A stretch of DNA of 64,000 nucleotides from Psilocybe azurescens (Eukaryota > Basidiomycota > Agaricomycetes > Agaricales > Agrocybaceae). The notes beneath the pieces were generated by a model that did no database searches, was not told where the DNA came from, and saw nothing but the letters and a program-made list of their open reading frames with translations. Positions 54,609 through 64,000 of this stretch are shown piece after piece; position 1 is the first letter of the stretch, and each line of letters begins with the position of its first letter. The translations under genes were made by a program, and so were the position numbers. The stretch covers positions 248,001 through 312,000 of the forward strand of contig JAJIRX010000496.1 of NCBI GenBank assembly GCA_023853785.1, given 5' to 3'.

Positions 54609-55292
54609 CCTTCAAAGCTTTCTCTCATTCCTTGCGAAAACGCTGGTAATGGAAGATATCAATTCTCCTGGCCCCTTGTTCTGTTTTACTTCATCGATCC
54701 GGATGGTGGCCTTGGGTGGAACTCTACGAACCGAGCCAAAGATACGTATTGTACGGATTGCCTGGTCCTCCTGCCGCTGTGGCATTTGGTGGCTTTTCGA
54801 GACGTGATTGGCTTGGTTTTCCAACTAGGTGGGTTCTTTAACGTTGAAAATGAGTGCCTGTGTGCTCACATTCTAATTTTTCTCTTCAAGAGCCAGGGTA
54901 TTGCTCAAGTCGATCTGGTCAGACTACAACATCCAGCTAGGAAACTCGATGACCGACTGCTGATTTTTCAATGCAAACCGGAATAGTTGGGCTAGGGCCA
55001 TCCCCTAAAGCCCCCACCAAATGATACATCTTGAAATTGAATTGATGCCGAGGTCAAGTCTTGACTCAGCAGCGGGGCAGAGCGTGGCTGGTGCCACATC
55101 GTGGGTAGTGTCCGATTCGCTGTTGATTATCACTTCGCCGCACTTGTATCGCACAGTCATGTGTGTATAGCTTGTGGATTAACACCCCCACGCCTGGGTC
55201 TTCCACTTACATCGATGTCAGCTTTACGATTTCCATTCAATACCACACTCGACGAACTTTCCACCTAAGAAACATCTTTTCTATCCCCCAAT
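54609..55292. other. intergenic, F-box gene upstream region
   Basis: Nearly 700 bp with no recognised gene. The right part precedes the F-box start codon; no TATA box is obvious. Confidence 0.45.
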
Positions 55293-56843
55293 ATGGCGTC
55301 AACACCGCTCCAAGAGAACTGGGTGATCGAGAACGTCCCGGAAGATGTGTGGCGAGATATATTCAAGATGGCGATCCTTGACGACCCGGACATCGACACA
55401 GCTTCAAGAACGACTCGGACAGTGGAGAAGTCCTTATACCTTAGCCACGTCTGCTCAAGGTTTTACAACATAATCGCGGACGTACCAGACCTATGGACCG
55501 ACATCGTATTACGAATGGACCAATATGGAAACAGCTCTCCAAAGGAAATGCTCATCGCCCTTGCTTTCAAGCGCGCTTCTACAAAACCTTTGACCCTCAG
55601 CCTCGCATATTCACTAGTCAAGATCAACCTTGGATGTAATGCTCGTTCCGTGTATCTGGGGTCTAACATTCCAAGCTCCTTAAGCAGGAAAATTGTTCTG
55701 TTTTCATTTATTCACTTCTCCCTCAATGTTCACCGTGCCAAGTATCTGCGAATAGATGCCCATCTGCTTAATATCACTTGCATTTGCAACTTCCCTCTCA
55801 ACGAAACACAGGTATTCCGAGCGACCAGCGATTGCATCTTCACCAACCGTTATGCACCACTTCTTGAAAAACTAGAACTTGTTGGAAGTCTCCGTCGGCC
55901 TGCACCCGAGGAATATGAAATCGGAATATACACCAAGGGTCTCGCACCATTCTTGAGAAGAGCGGTGCAGTTGTCGCCCAAGCTGCATACACTGGTTCTA
56001 CGCCGTCCACTCGCTGGGCATCCAGTAATGATCCACGATCCGCAGATATACTGTCAGACATTAGTCAATTTGGATGTATCGGAAGGATGCATGCCGGCAT
56101 CTGAATTGTACCTCATCCTGTCGTCGGCGGGGGCTTTGGCGAGGTGCAAGATAGGGCGTCTGGTTGGCACGATACCTTCATATGCCCGCGCCAGATATCT
56201 GCCGTCTTTACGGGAGCTCTTCTTAGTTGGGTCTTCCCACACAATCGACTACGCACGAAGTCCTCCTCTGACTCATTTCCTCTCATTATTTAAAGCGCCA
56301 TCCCTTAAGACTCTCGTACTACGTCGCGATCGAGAATGGCTCCAACAATACTTCCTCCTTTTCATCACCCATTCCGCGTTCTCTCTTGAGCACCTGATGC
56401 TCGACAGGGAACAGTCAACCGAGCAACAGAAACTCGAATTCCTCTGTCTGCTTCCCAATCTAAAGTTTCTAGAGATCCACTCCATGTTTGATTCTGATAA
56501 GAACCCCGGGATAGGTCCGCATTATCTCACTGATGCTTTCGCCAAATGCCTCACTACATGGGATGTCTCGAGAGGAGAATTCAGCATCTGTCCCAGACTA
56601 GAGAGCTTTGGCTACGATAAGAACGGGGTAGAAGTCGATGCGGACGACCCGGTACTTTCATCTATGATTGAATATCGCTGGAATGGCGCTCCTGGACGGC
56701 GATATCTAAAGGCGATCTCTGTTTGTGGGGTGGGGAGATGCTCGCTGTATGACATCCAGAGACTGCTAGTCCTGCAGAAAGAGGGGTTGGATGTAACATT
56801 TTACGACGCGCCATGTTCCAAGAAATTTATTTGTAGGGAATAG
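55293..56843 (+). CDS. F-box protein with leucine-rich C-terminal half
   Basis: Substrate adaptor type of SCF ubiquitin ligases; these genes are highly expanded in Agaricomycetes. One intronless frame of 516 codons starts MASTPLQENWVIENVPEDVW. The F-box is at residues about 10-65 (VPEDVWRDIFKMAIL ... YLSHVCSRFYNIIADVP DLWTDIVL), the usual arrangement in these fungi. The rest forms irregular leucine-rich strands (LETLVLRRPLAG-like, PSLKTLVLRRDREW, HLMLDREQSTEQQKLEFL, LPNLKFLEIHSMF), which would bind the target. Ends KKFICRE then TAG at 56,843. No frame break. Unlike its neighbours it has no introns, common for this family. Confidence 0.85.
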   Translation: MASTPLQENWVIENVPEDVWRDIFKMAILDDPDIDTASRTTRTVEKSLYLSHVCSRFYNIIADVPDLWTDIVLRMDQYGNSSPKEMLIALAFKRASTKPLTLSLAYSLVKINLGCNARSVYLGSNIPSSLSRKIVLFSFIHFSLNVHRAKYLRIDAHLLNITCICNFPLNETQVFRATSDCIFTNRYAPLLEKLELVGSLRRPAPEEYEIGIYTKGLAPFLRRAVQLSPKLHTLVLRRPLAGHPVMIHDPQIYCQTLVNLDVSEGCMPASELYLILSSAGALARCKIGRLVGTIPSYARARYLPSLRELFLVGSSHTIDYARSPPLTHFLSLFKAPSLKTLVLRRDREWLQQYFLLFITHSAFSLEHLMLDREQSTEQQKLEFLCLLPNLKFLEIHSMFDSDKNPGIGPHYLTDAFAKCLTTWDVSRGEFSICPRLESFGYDKNGVEVDADDPVLSSMIEYRWNGAPGRRYLKAISVCGVGRCSLYDIQRLLVLQKEGLDVTFYDAPCSKKFICRE

Positions 56844-57871
56844 TCATTATTTTCAAATGACTTATCGATCGTTGAACGCAGAAGATTGAAATCAGACAGT
56901 TTATTGAAGCCAGTATTAAGAAAGTCTATCCATATTTCGTAACTCGTCTAGTCCATGTATTTGGGAAGTCGTTGATTGATGAATGCCAGCAAACTTGCCC
57001 TTCACTGAAGTGGCAGTAGTCTCCAACACTCAAGAGTCATGACATACCCTGAACTCACCAACAGGGGGGGATCGGCTAAGCCATTGGTTTGTCGTCGCAG
57101 TTGATAGATGTCCCTATAGCCAACGAGCCTGTTGTTACTTACACCCACATACAAGCATATTACCAGGGAATCCGAAGTCGAACTCCTGAACACTATCCTT
57201 ATTGGACAACGAGATCTCAAGTTCTCATGAAATTGCTCCATTTTTCGGCTTCGAATAATAGGCAAGATGTAGACAATCTTTTGCATGACGTATGCGATGG
57301 CCATTGCATTCCAATAATAATGACTAGCCTTGGAAACAACCCAAGCCATGTTCCCTGTAGATAAACAAGCGCAGGCTACAATGTACATATGTTCTGGACT
57401 ACATACAAGATAAAGCATCTTCCTTTGCAAAATGAAGGGCCTCTTCGACGTTTGGTGTCCTAGTCCCACAGTGGACGTATAAGAGATTGATGTACGACTT
57501 TGAGGGACCGCTCCCCTGGGATCTGCATGGACTTTGAATTATTTCCGGCGTAAGGAGCTGTTCCATTGAATTCTTGACCTCATTTACATCTATGTATCAA
57601 AGTCTCGCTACAGTGACTTTGCTCTGCCTTTAAGATGCAGATTCAAGTCTTTGAATCCTTGCCAGTCATTAACAATTTTTGTACATAAAAGCAGCATTGT
57701 CAGATATACACATGATACACCACACTGTTGAGGTCCCTGAAGCCTCCTGAAGCCCCATCCTTCATAACATACAGTCATCCAAATCATAACGTACATAACA
57801 TTCCTTTTATTCCGTCAAAGTTGCACCCTGTCCATCCGAGAAATTGATCGTCGCACGAGCCGTCCAGTGCT
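56844..57871. other. gene-free stretch
   Basis: Around 1 kb. A 155-codon minus frame (57,002-57,469) has no family resemblance and appears to be chance. No repeats seen. Confidence 0.4.
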
Positions 57872-59259
57872 TCAATATCCCACTCTATCGAAATTTGACG
57901 GCACTAATCCATCAACCAGAATGTCTTGCTCCGGCCACCCTTCAGCACTCAAACAAGTTTCAAAGATAGCTTCCATCCGCTGAGGCATCGTCTCGATCTT
58001 CTCCATACGACGCTTATACGAATCAGTAGCTTTGTACTGAGCCTCTGCCTCTTCATAGCTAATGTCGTGCTCGCGGGCCAGCAAGCGGACCTTCTTTGGA
58101 AGTATGCGTTCGAGGAACCGATATTTCTCTTCGAAGAGTTCGATTAGAGAGAAGATGGCTGATGTAACCGGAATGTTATCGAACACTTCGAAATCTTGTG
58201 GTAGAGGTCGGTGTGTTAAAAGAGGGCCAATTTAGCGAAACCAACGCCGTATTCTTCTTCGACCATAGTGTTTTTGGCAGAAGAGCAACGTCAGAAGGGC
58301 GTGGAGATTTGGTTTGTTCTTCGTTCTGACTGGCGTGCGCGGTGTACGCAATGCTGGAGGCTTTGTTGGTTTTATCGCATCTTTGATAGCATTGTGCTTT
58401 GTGTAGCGTAAAACGGCATAGATGAAAATCCAAGCCAAAGATTCCAGGTTGTCTTGGACAGTAGATTTCTTTCCTGGATTGCAAAGCAGGCCATAGGACA
58501 TGAATGCTCTGGCGTCCTATATCATTGTTAGCTCAAGGAGATATAACGAGCAAGTAGAACGTACTAGGTTAAAGCTACCTGGGTTTGGAATAGTAGTTTT
58601 ATCGTTATCGTTAGTCGGCCCATCAATGCTTTCGCTGGGCTTGTTCGCAACGTCGTCAATTGTGTCTCCAGAGGATCTCAAGGACTCCTCTAGATCGTAT
58701 TATTAGGATCATGAAAATGAAAATAAAGCATTCACTTACCGCGTAGGGCTTCGGTGAGAGCACCGACAACATCTTTGAAAGTGCTCGCATTACCGAGACC
58801 GACTAGGTGGAGGCCAGATGCCTCCGAGATGGCCTCTGCAGCTTGCGCGAACGTTTTCCTGCTGCTCCCCATCAGATTCTCGTTTGCGCTATGTCTAGTC
58901 ATAGAGAAAGGAGAGAAATATTCTTTTCCTGGAAGCTCGTCAGGGCGATAAAACACCCTGAATGTCACGTTAACTTGACGAAGCATCGGAGGCTGAGCTA
59001 GAACTTGGCAGGCATCTGAGGATGGCGAGCAATTTGAACTGAAATCAGACATAGGCGATGGGGGTGATTCTAGCGAGCCAGTATATGGGCGAGCTGGTGG
59101 GAATAGAACTTGGCCGACGATAGGAGATCCAGGAAACAATGCTTTGCAAACTTTACGCCAGGAGGGTGGCCAAGGCTCTGGCGAATCTAAAGTATTGTCG
59201 AACTTTGTAACAGGAATTGGAATAGTTGGAGCAGCACTAGGAGTATTGTTGCGATACAT
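57872..59259 (-). CDS. FunK1-like C-lobe protein without catalytic core
   Basis: Starts MYRNNTPSAAPTIPIPVTKF (ATG 59,257-59,259). The first exon (about 170 residues) is Pro/Ser-rich with no recognised domain. A second short exon is ESLRSSGDTIDDVANKPSE. The third block, DARAFMSYGLLCNPGKKST and QDNLESLAWIFIYAVLRY, resembles the part of FunK1 kinases after the activation segment (FMS...HDLESF.WVL.YA). The final exon, VTSAIFSLIELFEEKYRFLE and KKVRLLAREHDISYEEAEA, is helical and ends RVGY then TGA at 57,872. No HRD or DFG-like motif is present anywhere, so this is not an active kinase. Splice sites between 58,186 and 58,500 are uncertain. Confidence 0.5.
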
Positions 59260-59842
59260 GGGGTGTAGGGAAAGGATTAAGCCTGCTGCCTTCAGAGTAT
59301 CGCCTATTTAACCAAATGGCCTGAATGGCCCATCAATATGAACATATGCAACATGCGCCCCCGATGAGTGGCTTAGAGTCATGTAGTGGTTAGAAGGGTT
59401 TGAAATCACTCGGATCCTTTCACAGCACCATTGTTCTTTACCCATTGTTGTAACGTGGTTGTAACCCTAGATAAACACTTCGGCGAAGTACTATGAATGG
59501 CAGTCATGGTCAAGTTGATGGCATTCGCGAAAGCTTGGCAAATGCGGTAAAATGAACGGTCCCGTGCCCCATTTTAGGGCCGGCCGATTGGCGTCCCGAC
59601 GCGTGTATGGTATTACCTCAGCCTGCATCAAGGCTGAATCTGACCATGAGGTGGCCCCGAGCTGATCTCATGTGTGCAGCGGAAATGACAAACTTGAACA
59701 GTTCTGCTAGTTTTTTCTTGTCGAGCTTTAGTAAGCACTGATCAGTAGATTTGTACAATGTTGGTTTGGCATTCTTGCGTTGTAGAGGGTCCGAGCAAGG
59801 AGATGTCAGCTGTCTTTCCTTATTCGTTCCATTGATTTTCTT
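59260..59842. other. spacer without recognised gene
   Basis: About 580 bp. Upstream of the kinase-like gene and downstream of the protease gene. No features seen. Confidence 0.4.
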
Positions 59843-61701
59843 TTACATCTGGAAATTGACTATTCGCGTAGTGACCGCAGTTGTAGCTATTCCCACACGT
59901 TTGTTTCCGCTATCAAAAACGGAATAAAATCGTTCGAGAAAGGCGAAACCGTTGATAAAGTCAAGCCCTGAGCCGGAAAATGTACCCAGGTCGCCCACCA
60001 TCATGTATATGACGTCCGCTGTGCCACCAATGTCTGCGTTCAGAGCGCGAGGCCAAATTTGGGCATCTGGGATTAATCTAAAGTCGGTCTGTAGAGGCAT
60101 AAATATACCGATTTCAGAAATGTAGCTTCATTCAACCACTCACCCCGCCGATATGGAATATCATATCCTGCAGATTTTTATATTGAGCAATCGTGATTGT
60201 TAGTAGATTTGTGGCGTTGTCGAAAATAGCTCCAGTGGCGGATATGTATGCGTGGTAAGCGTCTGTGGCAATCAGAATAAGGGTAGTGCCTATGAAAGGA
60301 GTTTTTTCAGCATAGCTTCTGACGATGTGCTTAATGACCTTGACAGACCTGTATCAACGATCCCAGATGTGCCGGGAGCAAGAAGCGTGATATTTCCATA
60401 GCTCAGTGATTGGTCAATACCCCAGTATTTACTAGCAGGAGATACCGATGTCACTGGCCTGCATCCCTGCATAAGCTCACAAGTTCACAACTAAAATAAA
60501 GATCTCACGTATATGTTATTGAGTTGTGTTTGGAGTTATCAGTGCCACCTGGTATAATGAGACCCCAGATCCATAAGGTGGTTCTGAAATACTGACCAAA
60601 AGTCAGCTCTCCATTCGAAACACCCTGGTCGGAATCCGTAGCCTCGAAGTAGATCCCAAGCTGGTAGGCAGGAATAAGTCCCTGATTGTATAGATTGTCT
60701 ACGACGGTGGGAATAACAGCGTCGGTTGATGGAATGAGTGTTCCTGTTCATAGTTTGGTTAGTACCACAGCGAGAGGTTCTTTGAGTTGGAACTATGCTC
60801 ACCCTTCGTGAGCTCAGTTGGACCTACACTGGTCAGAATGCAAAAACGCGTAAGTTTTAGTTAAGGCTTAATGTAAGTTGAATACTGTACCCTAGAATTC
60901 CATCAAAACCGGAGAATCCTTTTGACTATAAAAGTTTAATATAAATTCTATAAGCATGAGATGCCGCCCTTACCAGAAGTGCGCTTCCCATTGATTGATT
61001 GGAAATAATGAGATCGGGCGTCAATGTCACTGCGTCGAAAACCTCGTTTCCTGAAGCAAATTCTGGTCAGGGATATGTCGAGAACTTTACAAGTTAATAG
61101 CACGTACCAAAGAATTGTCCAGAGCCGTACTGAACCTCCTAAGAATAGCAAATGAAAAAGAACACCCTATCTCTGGAAGAGTTCAAGGCCTACCACCAAG
61201 TTATAGGCCTCCTTCGACGTCGTTGACGAATACCCCGTCGTTCCAGCACCAAACCAGGTGTTTGAGCTTGAGTTGAATTTAATAATGACATGAATGGAAA
61301 TTATGTGCAAGTACCTTCCCGTATCAACAAGAAGTGCGTCTAAGCACGCAAGAGGTTATGAGAAAATGTAAATTTACATACAATTATCAATATAAACTCA
61401 CATGTAGTAGGGGGGTTCCAATTTTAATTGATGCTACATAGATCACTGCCTGATTATCGGCCTGCACGTTAGCAGCAGCATCCTTGCGCAAGGCAAAACT
61501 GTTGGCATCTGAGGATGATGCCGCTCTGGAGGTTTTGAGCTCCTTAGCTCTAGACTGATCGTGCCGAACAATGTTGTGGATGCTTGAAGTATTGACACGT
61601 CTGGAAAGAGCGAGGGTTACCGGGGATCTGGAAATCACTGTAGGGGTAGCAATTACTGCCACTACAAAAATGAGGGTGGCTGACAAGTCCTTGAAGAACA
61701 T
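59843..61701 (-). CDS. Secreted pepsin-like aspartic protease (family A1)
   Basis: An extracellular or vacuolar endoprotease. N-terminus MFFKDLSATLIFVVAVIATP is a clear signal peptide (ATG 61,699-61,701), followed by a propeptide of about 60 residues. YVASIKIGTP begins the mature fold. The first active-site loop is LLVDTGSSNTWFGAG, reconstructed across an intron (about 61,264-61,316); the second is GIVDTGTTLILIATDAYH across the intron 60,295-60,349. EVQYGSGQFFGNEVFDAVT includes the flap Tyr. The final strands, GFAFLERFYSVFDSGNKRV, carry the conserved C-terminal block of the family. Stop TAA at 59,843. About ten short introns. No frame problem seen. Similar to polyporopepsin-type enzymes of wood-decay fungi. 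Confidence 0.9.
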
Positions 61702-64000
61702 GGTAGCGGATAGATAAAGGATATTTCAATTTCAATATCGCCTTCATTTATGTCTTCCACTCGATCGCGTCGTATTTCTGTCAGCATTCAATTACACGTG
61801 AGATACTAGATACCTTTTCAACTGTAGATCGATCAGAAAGTGAACTGAATCAACCAAGCCTGGCAAGACCGTAAGAGAAATGAAGGTTGGAAGGCTCTAT
61901 TAATTGCCTGAGTATTAGCACGTACATACCATATTTTATATCACTGTGATGCAAAGAGGACTCTACCATGTTTGAAAATAGTTGGTCCCAGTAGGTTATC
62001 ACGACCTCGATATGGCTACCAGTGTGGCTTCAGTGTGGCGCATATCGATCATGATTAATTGATTGCCGTAGCTTAGTGACACGTTGGACGACCACTTGAC
62101 CTCAACGCGTCGTCGAGGTATTCTTCAAGTGTTCCTTCTTCAAGCTGCCGTCACTCGTGAAAGGTAGCATACGGGAAAATCCAGCTCGCTGAAGCCCTTC
62201 ATCTTACAAGAGGCCTAGTCTATTTCTCTTCGCAAGATGTCCGCTTAGAAGGAAGGAGGTCAGTGCAAATGAGACTATGTTCCAATTCCATTGGACATTT
62301 GGAGCCGAACAACGATCAGAGTAATGGTCTGGTGACTGTATGCCTGAAATCCCTCCAATATCATGGCGTTGGATACTTTAAATTACCCAGCCCCGTGAGG
62401 TGTCTTCTCGTGGAAAGATATCCATTAAAATCCACTTTGTGTCTGTACGTTTTGCATTAGTCGCCGACAGTGGGGCGCATCGGGGAGAATCTTACCAGGC
62501 GGACCTTTGATAATACAAGACTGTTGTTAATATTAAACCTTCTGGAAAACTACGTCCTTCCGAAGGAAAGAAAAAGGAAGGCGGCCGCGACCAGAAGAAA
62601 CCAGGTTCTAGACAAAGCAAAGTCTAGGGACAATACCCTGGGTTAGTTCAGGGAAGTAGTAGATATTCTACTGATATATCTTTGGCATTGAATAATCTCC
62701 AGATACTGACCACCTTTAGCGGTACAAAATTGCTTGCATGAAAGATGACCCGACAGCTTGTTCACGATGCAGCAGTCACCCACTCCTTTTCTCTCAGTAC
62801 TGCTCCCATGCTTTTTACTTTAGCTCGCCTTAAAACGTGAACACGGTTCTGCGGCCAATCTAAAGTCAATGAATACTCACTGATGATGATAATTGCGCTT
62901 GCCTGCTCCATTCCCAAACTTTGGTTCTGTCCTCTAATCCTGCGGCACAATGTAGAATCAAAAGGTCGAAGACAAACAGAATATGTACGATTAAAACGGC
63001 TACGGAACTAAGGTCTCCGAGAAAGGGACCCATCCAGAACGACGTCCCAGCAGTCTATTGAAGAAGTCGCTCTTTGAATTTTCCCGTATCGAAATAATAA
63101 GAAGGGCATAAGATTAAACGAGGCACTGACTGACGAAAAGGGTCCTTCAAAGATGCCCGGCAAGTCCTGAGCCATTGCTCTCTATTTTTGGCTTTCATTT
63201 TACCTTCCTGGGAGTATATCTACATTAGACACACGTAAATTGAATGACGGTGGGACGTGAGGACTACCCCTGAAGCAGTTGGGGCCCCTATCTTCGGGCC
63301 TTCGGGTTGTGCCGGAAAACAACAAAACAAACAACCGAATGTTGCACAAGTTCAAGTTTGTTTCTTGGTTTCTTTTCTTCCTAATTGTATTCTTACACTA
63401 TATGCATCGAGTAACAGCTGATGACGGCCCACGGCAGCGTACCCTGTTCTCCAAACTGCGAAGGTCGGACGCTTCTGTGCCTTGTAAGTGCCATATTGAA
63501 CTTAAAATCGTTTTAACCACGACCTAGAAATACACCTTGATCGTGGCTGATGTGGATAAACCTGATCTGCCTGCCTGCTGTGCTGACGCTACGCCACTAC
63601 TTAACGTTTGGAAAGGAGTGCCTTTTTAACAGAAGTTCTGTTTTGAAAGCCGCTTTTGGTTTTAACTGGTCACACCTGCAATGGCACGTTCCATTGAGTA
63701 CATTGTCTTGAAATTCAAGACGATGTCCCGAATGCAAACGTTACATGGTATCTTCAGCTACGGTAATTGTTACTCACTTTATATGCAGGTATGCAAATCT
63801 GGGTTATCGTAATGAATCTGTCAAGAGCACCTGGAGATTCCTTCTCTGCTACAAAATGGCCAGAACGCCCCACTCTGCCTCCATTGGATTCTCTCTAAAG
63901 CCCCATTGCGGTGCTAATCTCCAATTCCTGGGGTATCTTTGCTCACCACTGAGAATAGCTCGGACCTCTACTCGCTTCTTTATTAGTTGAAATATTGTCA
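61702..64000. other. right edge, no confident gene
   Basis: No family recognised in 2.3 kb apart from the candidate exon listed next. Several short frames look like chance. Confidence 0.4.
63339..63483 (+). CDS. candidate first exon with signal peptide
   Basis: From the ATG at 63,339 the frame codes MLHKFKFVSWFLFFLIVF, a basic start and hydrophobic core typical of a signal peptide, then a hydrophilic stretch ADDGPRQRTLFSKLRRSDA. A perfect donor GTAAGT follows at 63,484. A possible acceptor TATATGCAG lies near 63,789. The rest would run towards or past the window edge. No family recognised. It could be a small secreted protein, or chance. Confidence 0.3.

Overview
The window is nuclear DNA from a filamentous basidiomycete, most likely an Agaricomycete. 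The evidence is multi-exon genes with many 45-80 bp GT-AG introns, close gene packing on both strands, and families typical of mushroom-forming fungi (FunK1 kinase-like genes, a DUF6593-type protein, a DUF5745-type protein, F-box/LRR-like proteins), next to housekeeping genes with clear fungal orthologues. No operons, phage or bacterial features are present.

Layout. 1-1.2 kb: a decayed FunK1-type kinase gene running off the left edge. 1.7-12.8 kb: three minus-strand genes, VPS41 (HOPS tethering), CHS5 (exomer cargo sorting) and a Dicer-like ribonuclease. 13.3-16.2 kb: a small tandem repeat, then no gene. 16.2-23.3 kb: EMC6, a DUF6593-type gene and a TTC27/EMW1-type TPR gene. 23.3-29.4 kb: mostly empty, then an unrecognised acidic nuclear-type protein and mitochondrial ribosomal protein uL13m. 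29.4-35.3 kb: gene-poor, with local duplications and a 1.1 kb Helitron-like insertion. 35.4-43.6 kb: NUP42 and TAF4 head to head, aspartate-semialdehyde dehydrogenase (HOM2) and exosome subunit RRP43. 44.2-47.9 kb: a complete hAT DNA transposon with an exact 8-bp target duplication. 48.0-54.6 kb: SMC5 and a divergent DUF5745-type gene. 55.3-61.7 kb: F-box protein, a FunK1-like C-lobe protein and a secreted aspartic protease. 61.7-64 kb: no gene recognised except one candidate signal-peptide exon at the edge.

The genes do not form one pathway. They are a normal set of housekeeping genes (membrane traffic, RNA decay, nuclear pore, transcription, amino-acid synthesis, genome maintenance) with lineage-specific genes and transposon insertions between them.

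Two cross-cutting signals matter for any reader. First, at least ten genes, including the transposase, carry one-base frame breaks almost all located in short homopolymer runs. This fits residual sequencing error better than biology, so reading frames here should be joined with care. Second, the FunK1 copy at the left edge has almost no CpG, and its inactivating changes are all of the CpG to TpG/CpA kind, which suggests methylation-type decay. I found no convincing previously undescribed system; the most interesting items are the hAT element, the Helitron next to NUP42, the decayed kinase and the unusual splice structures.
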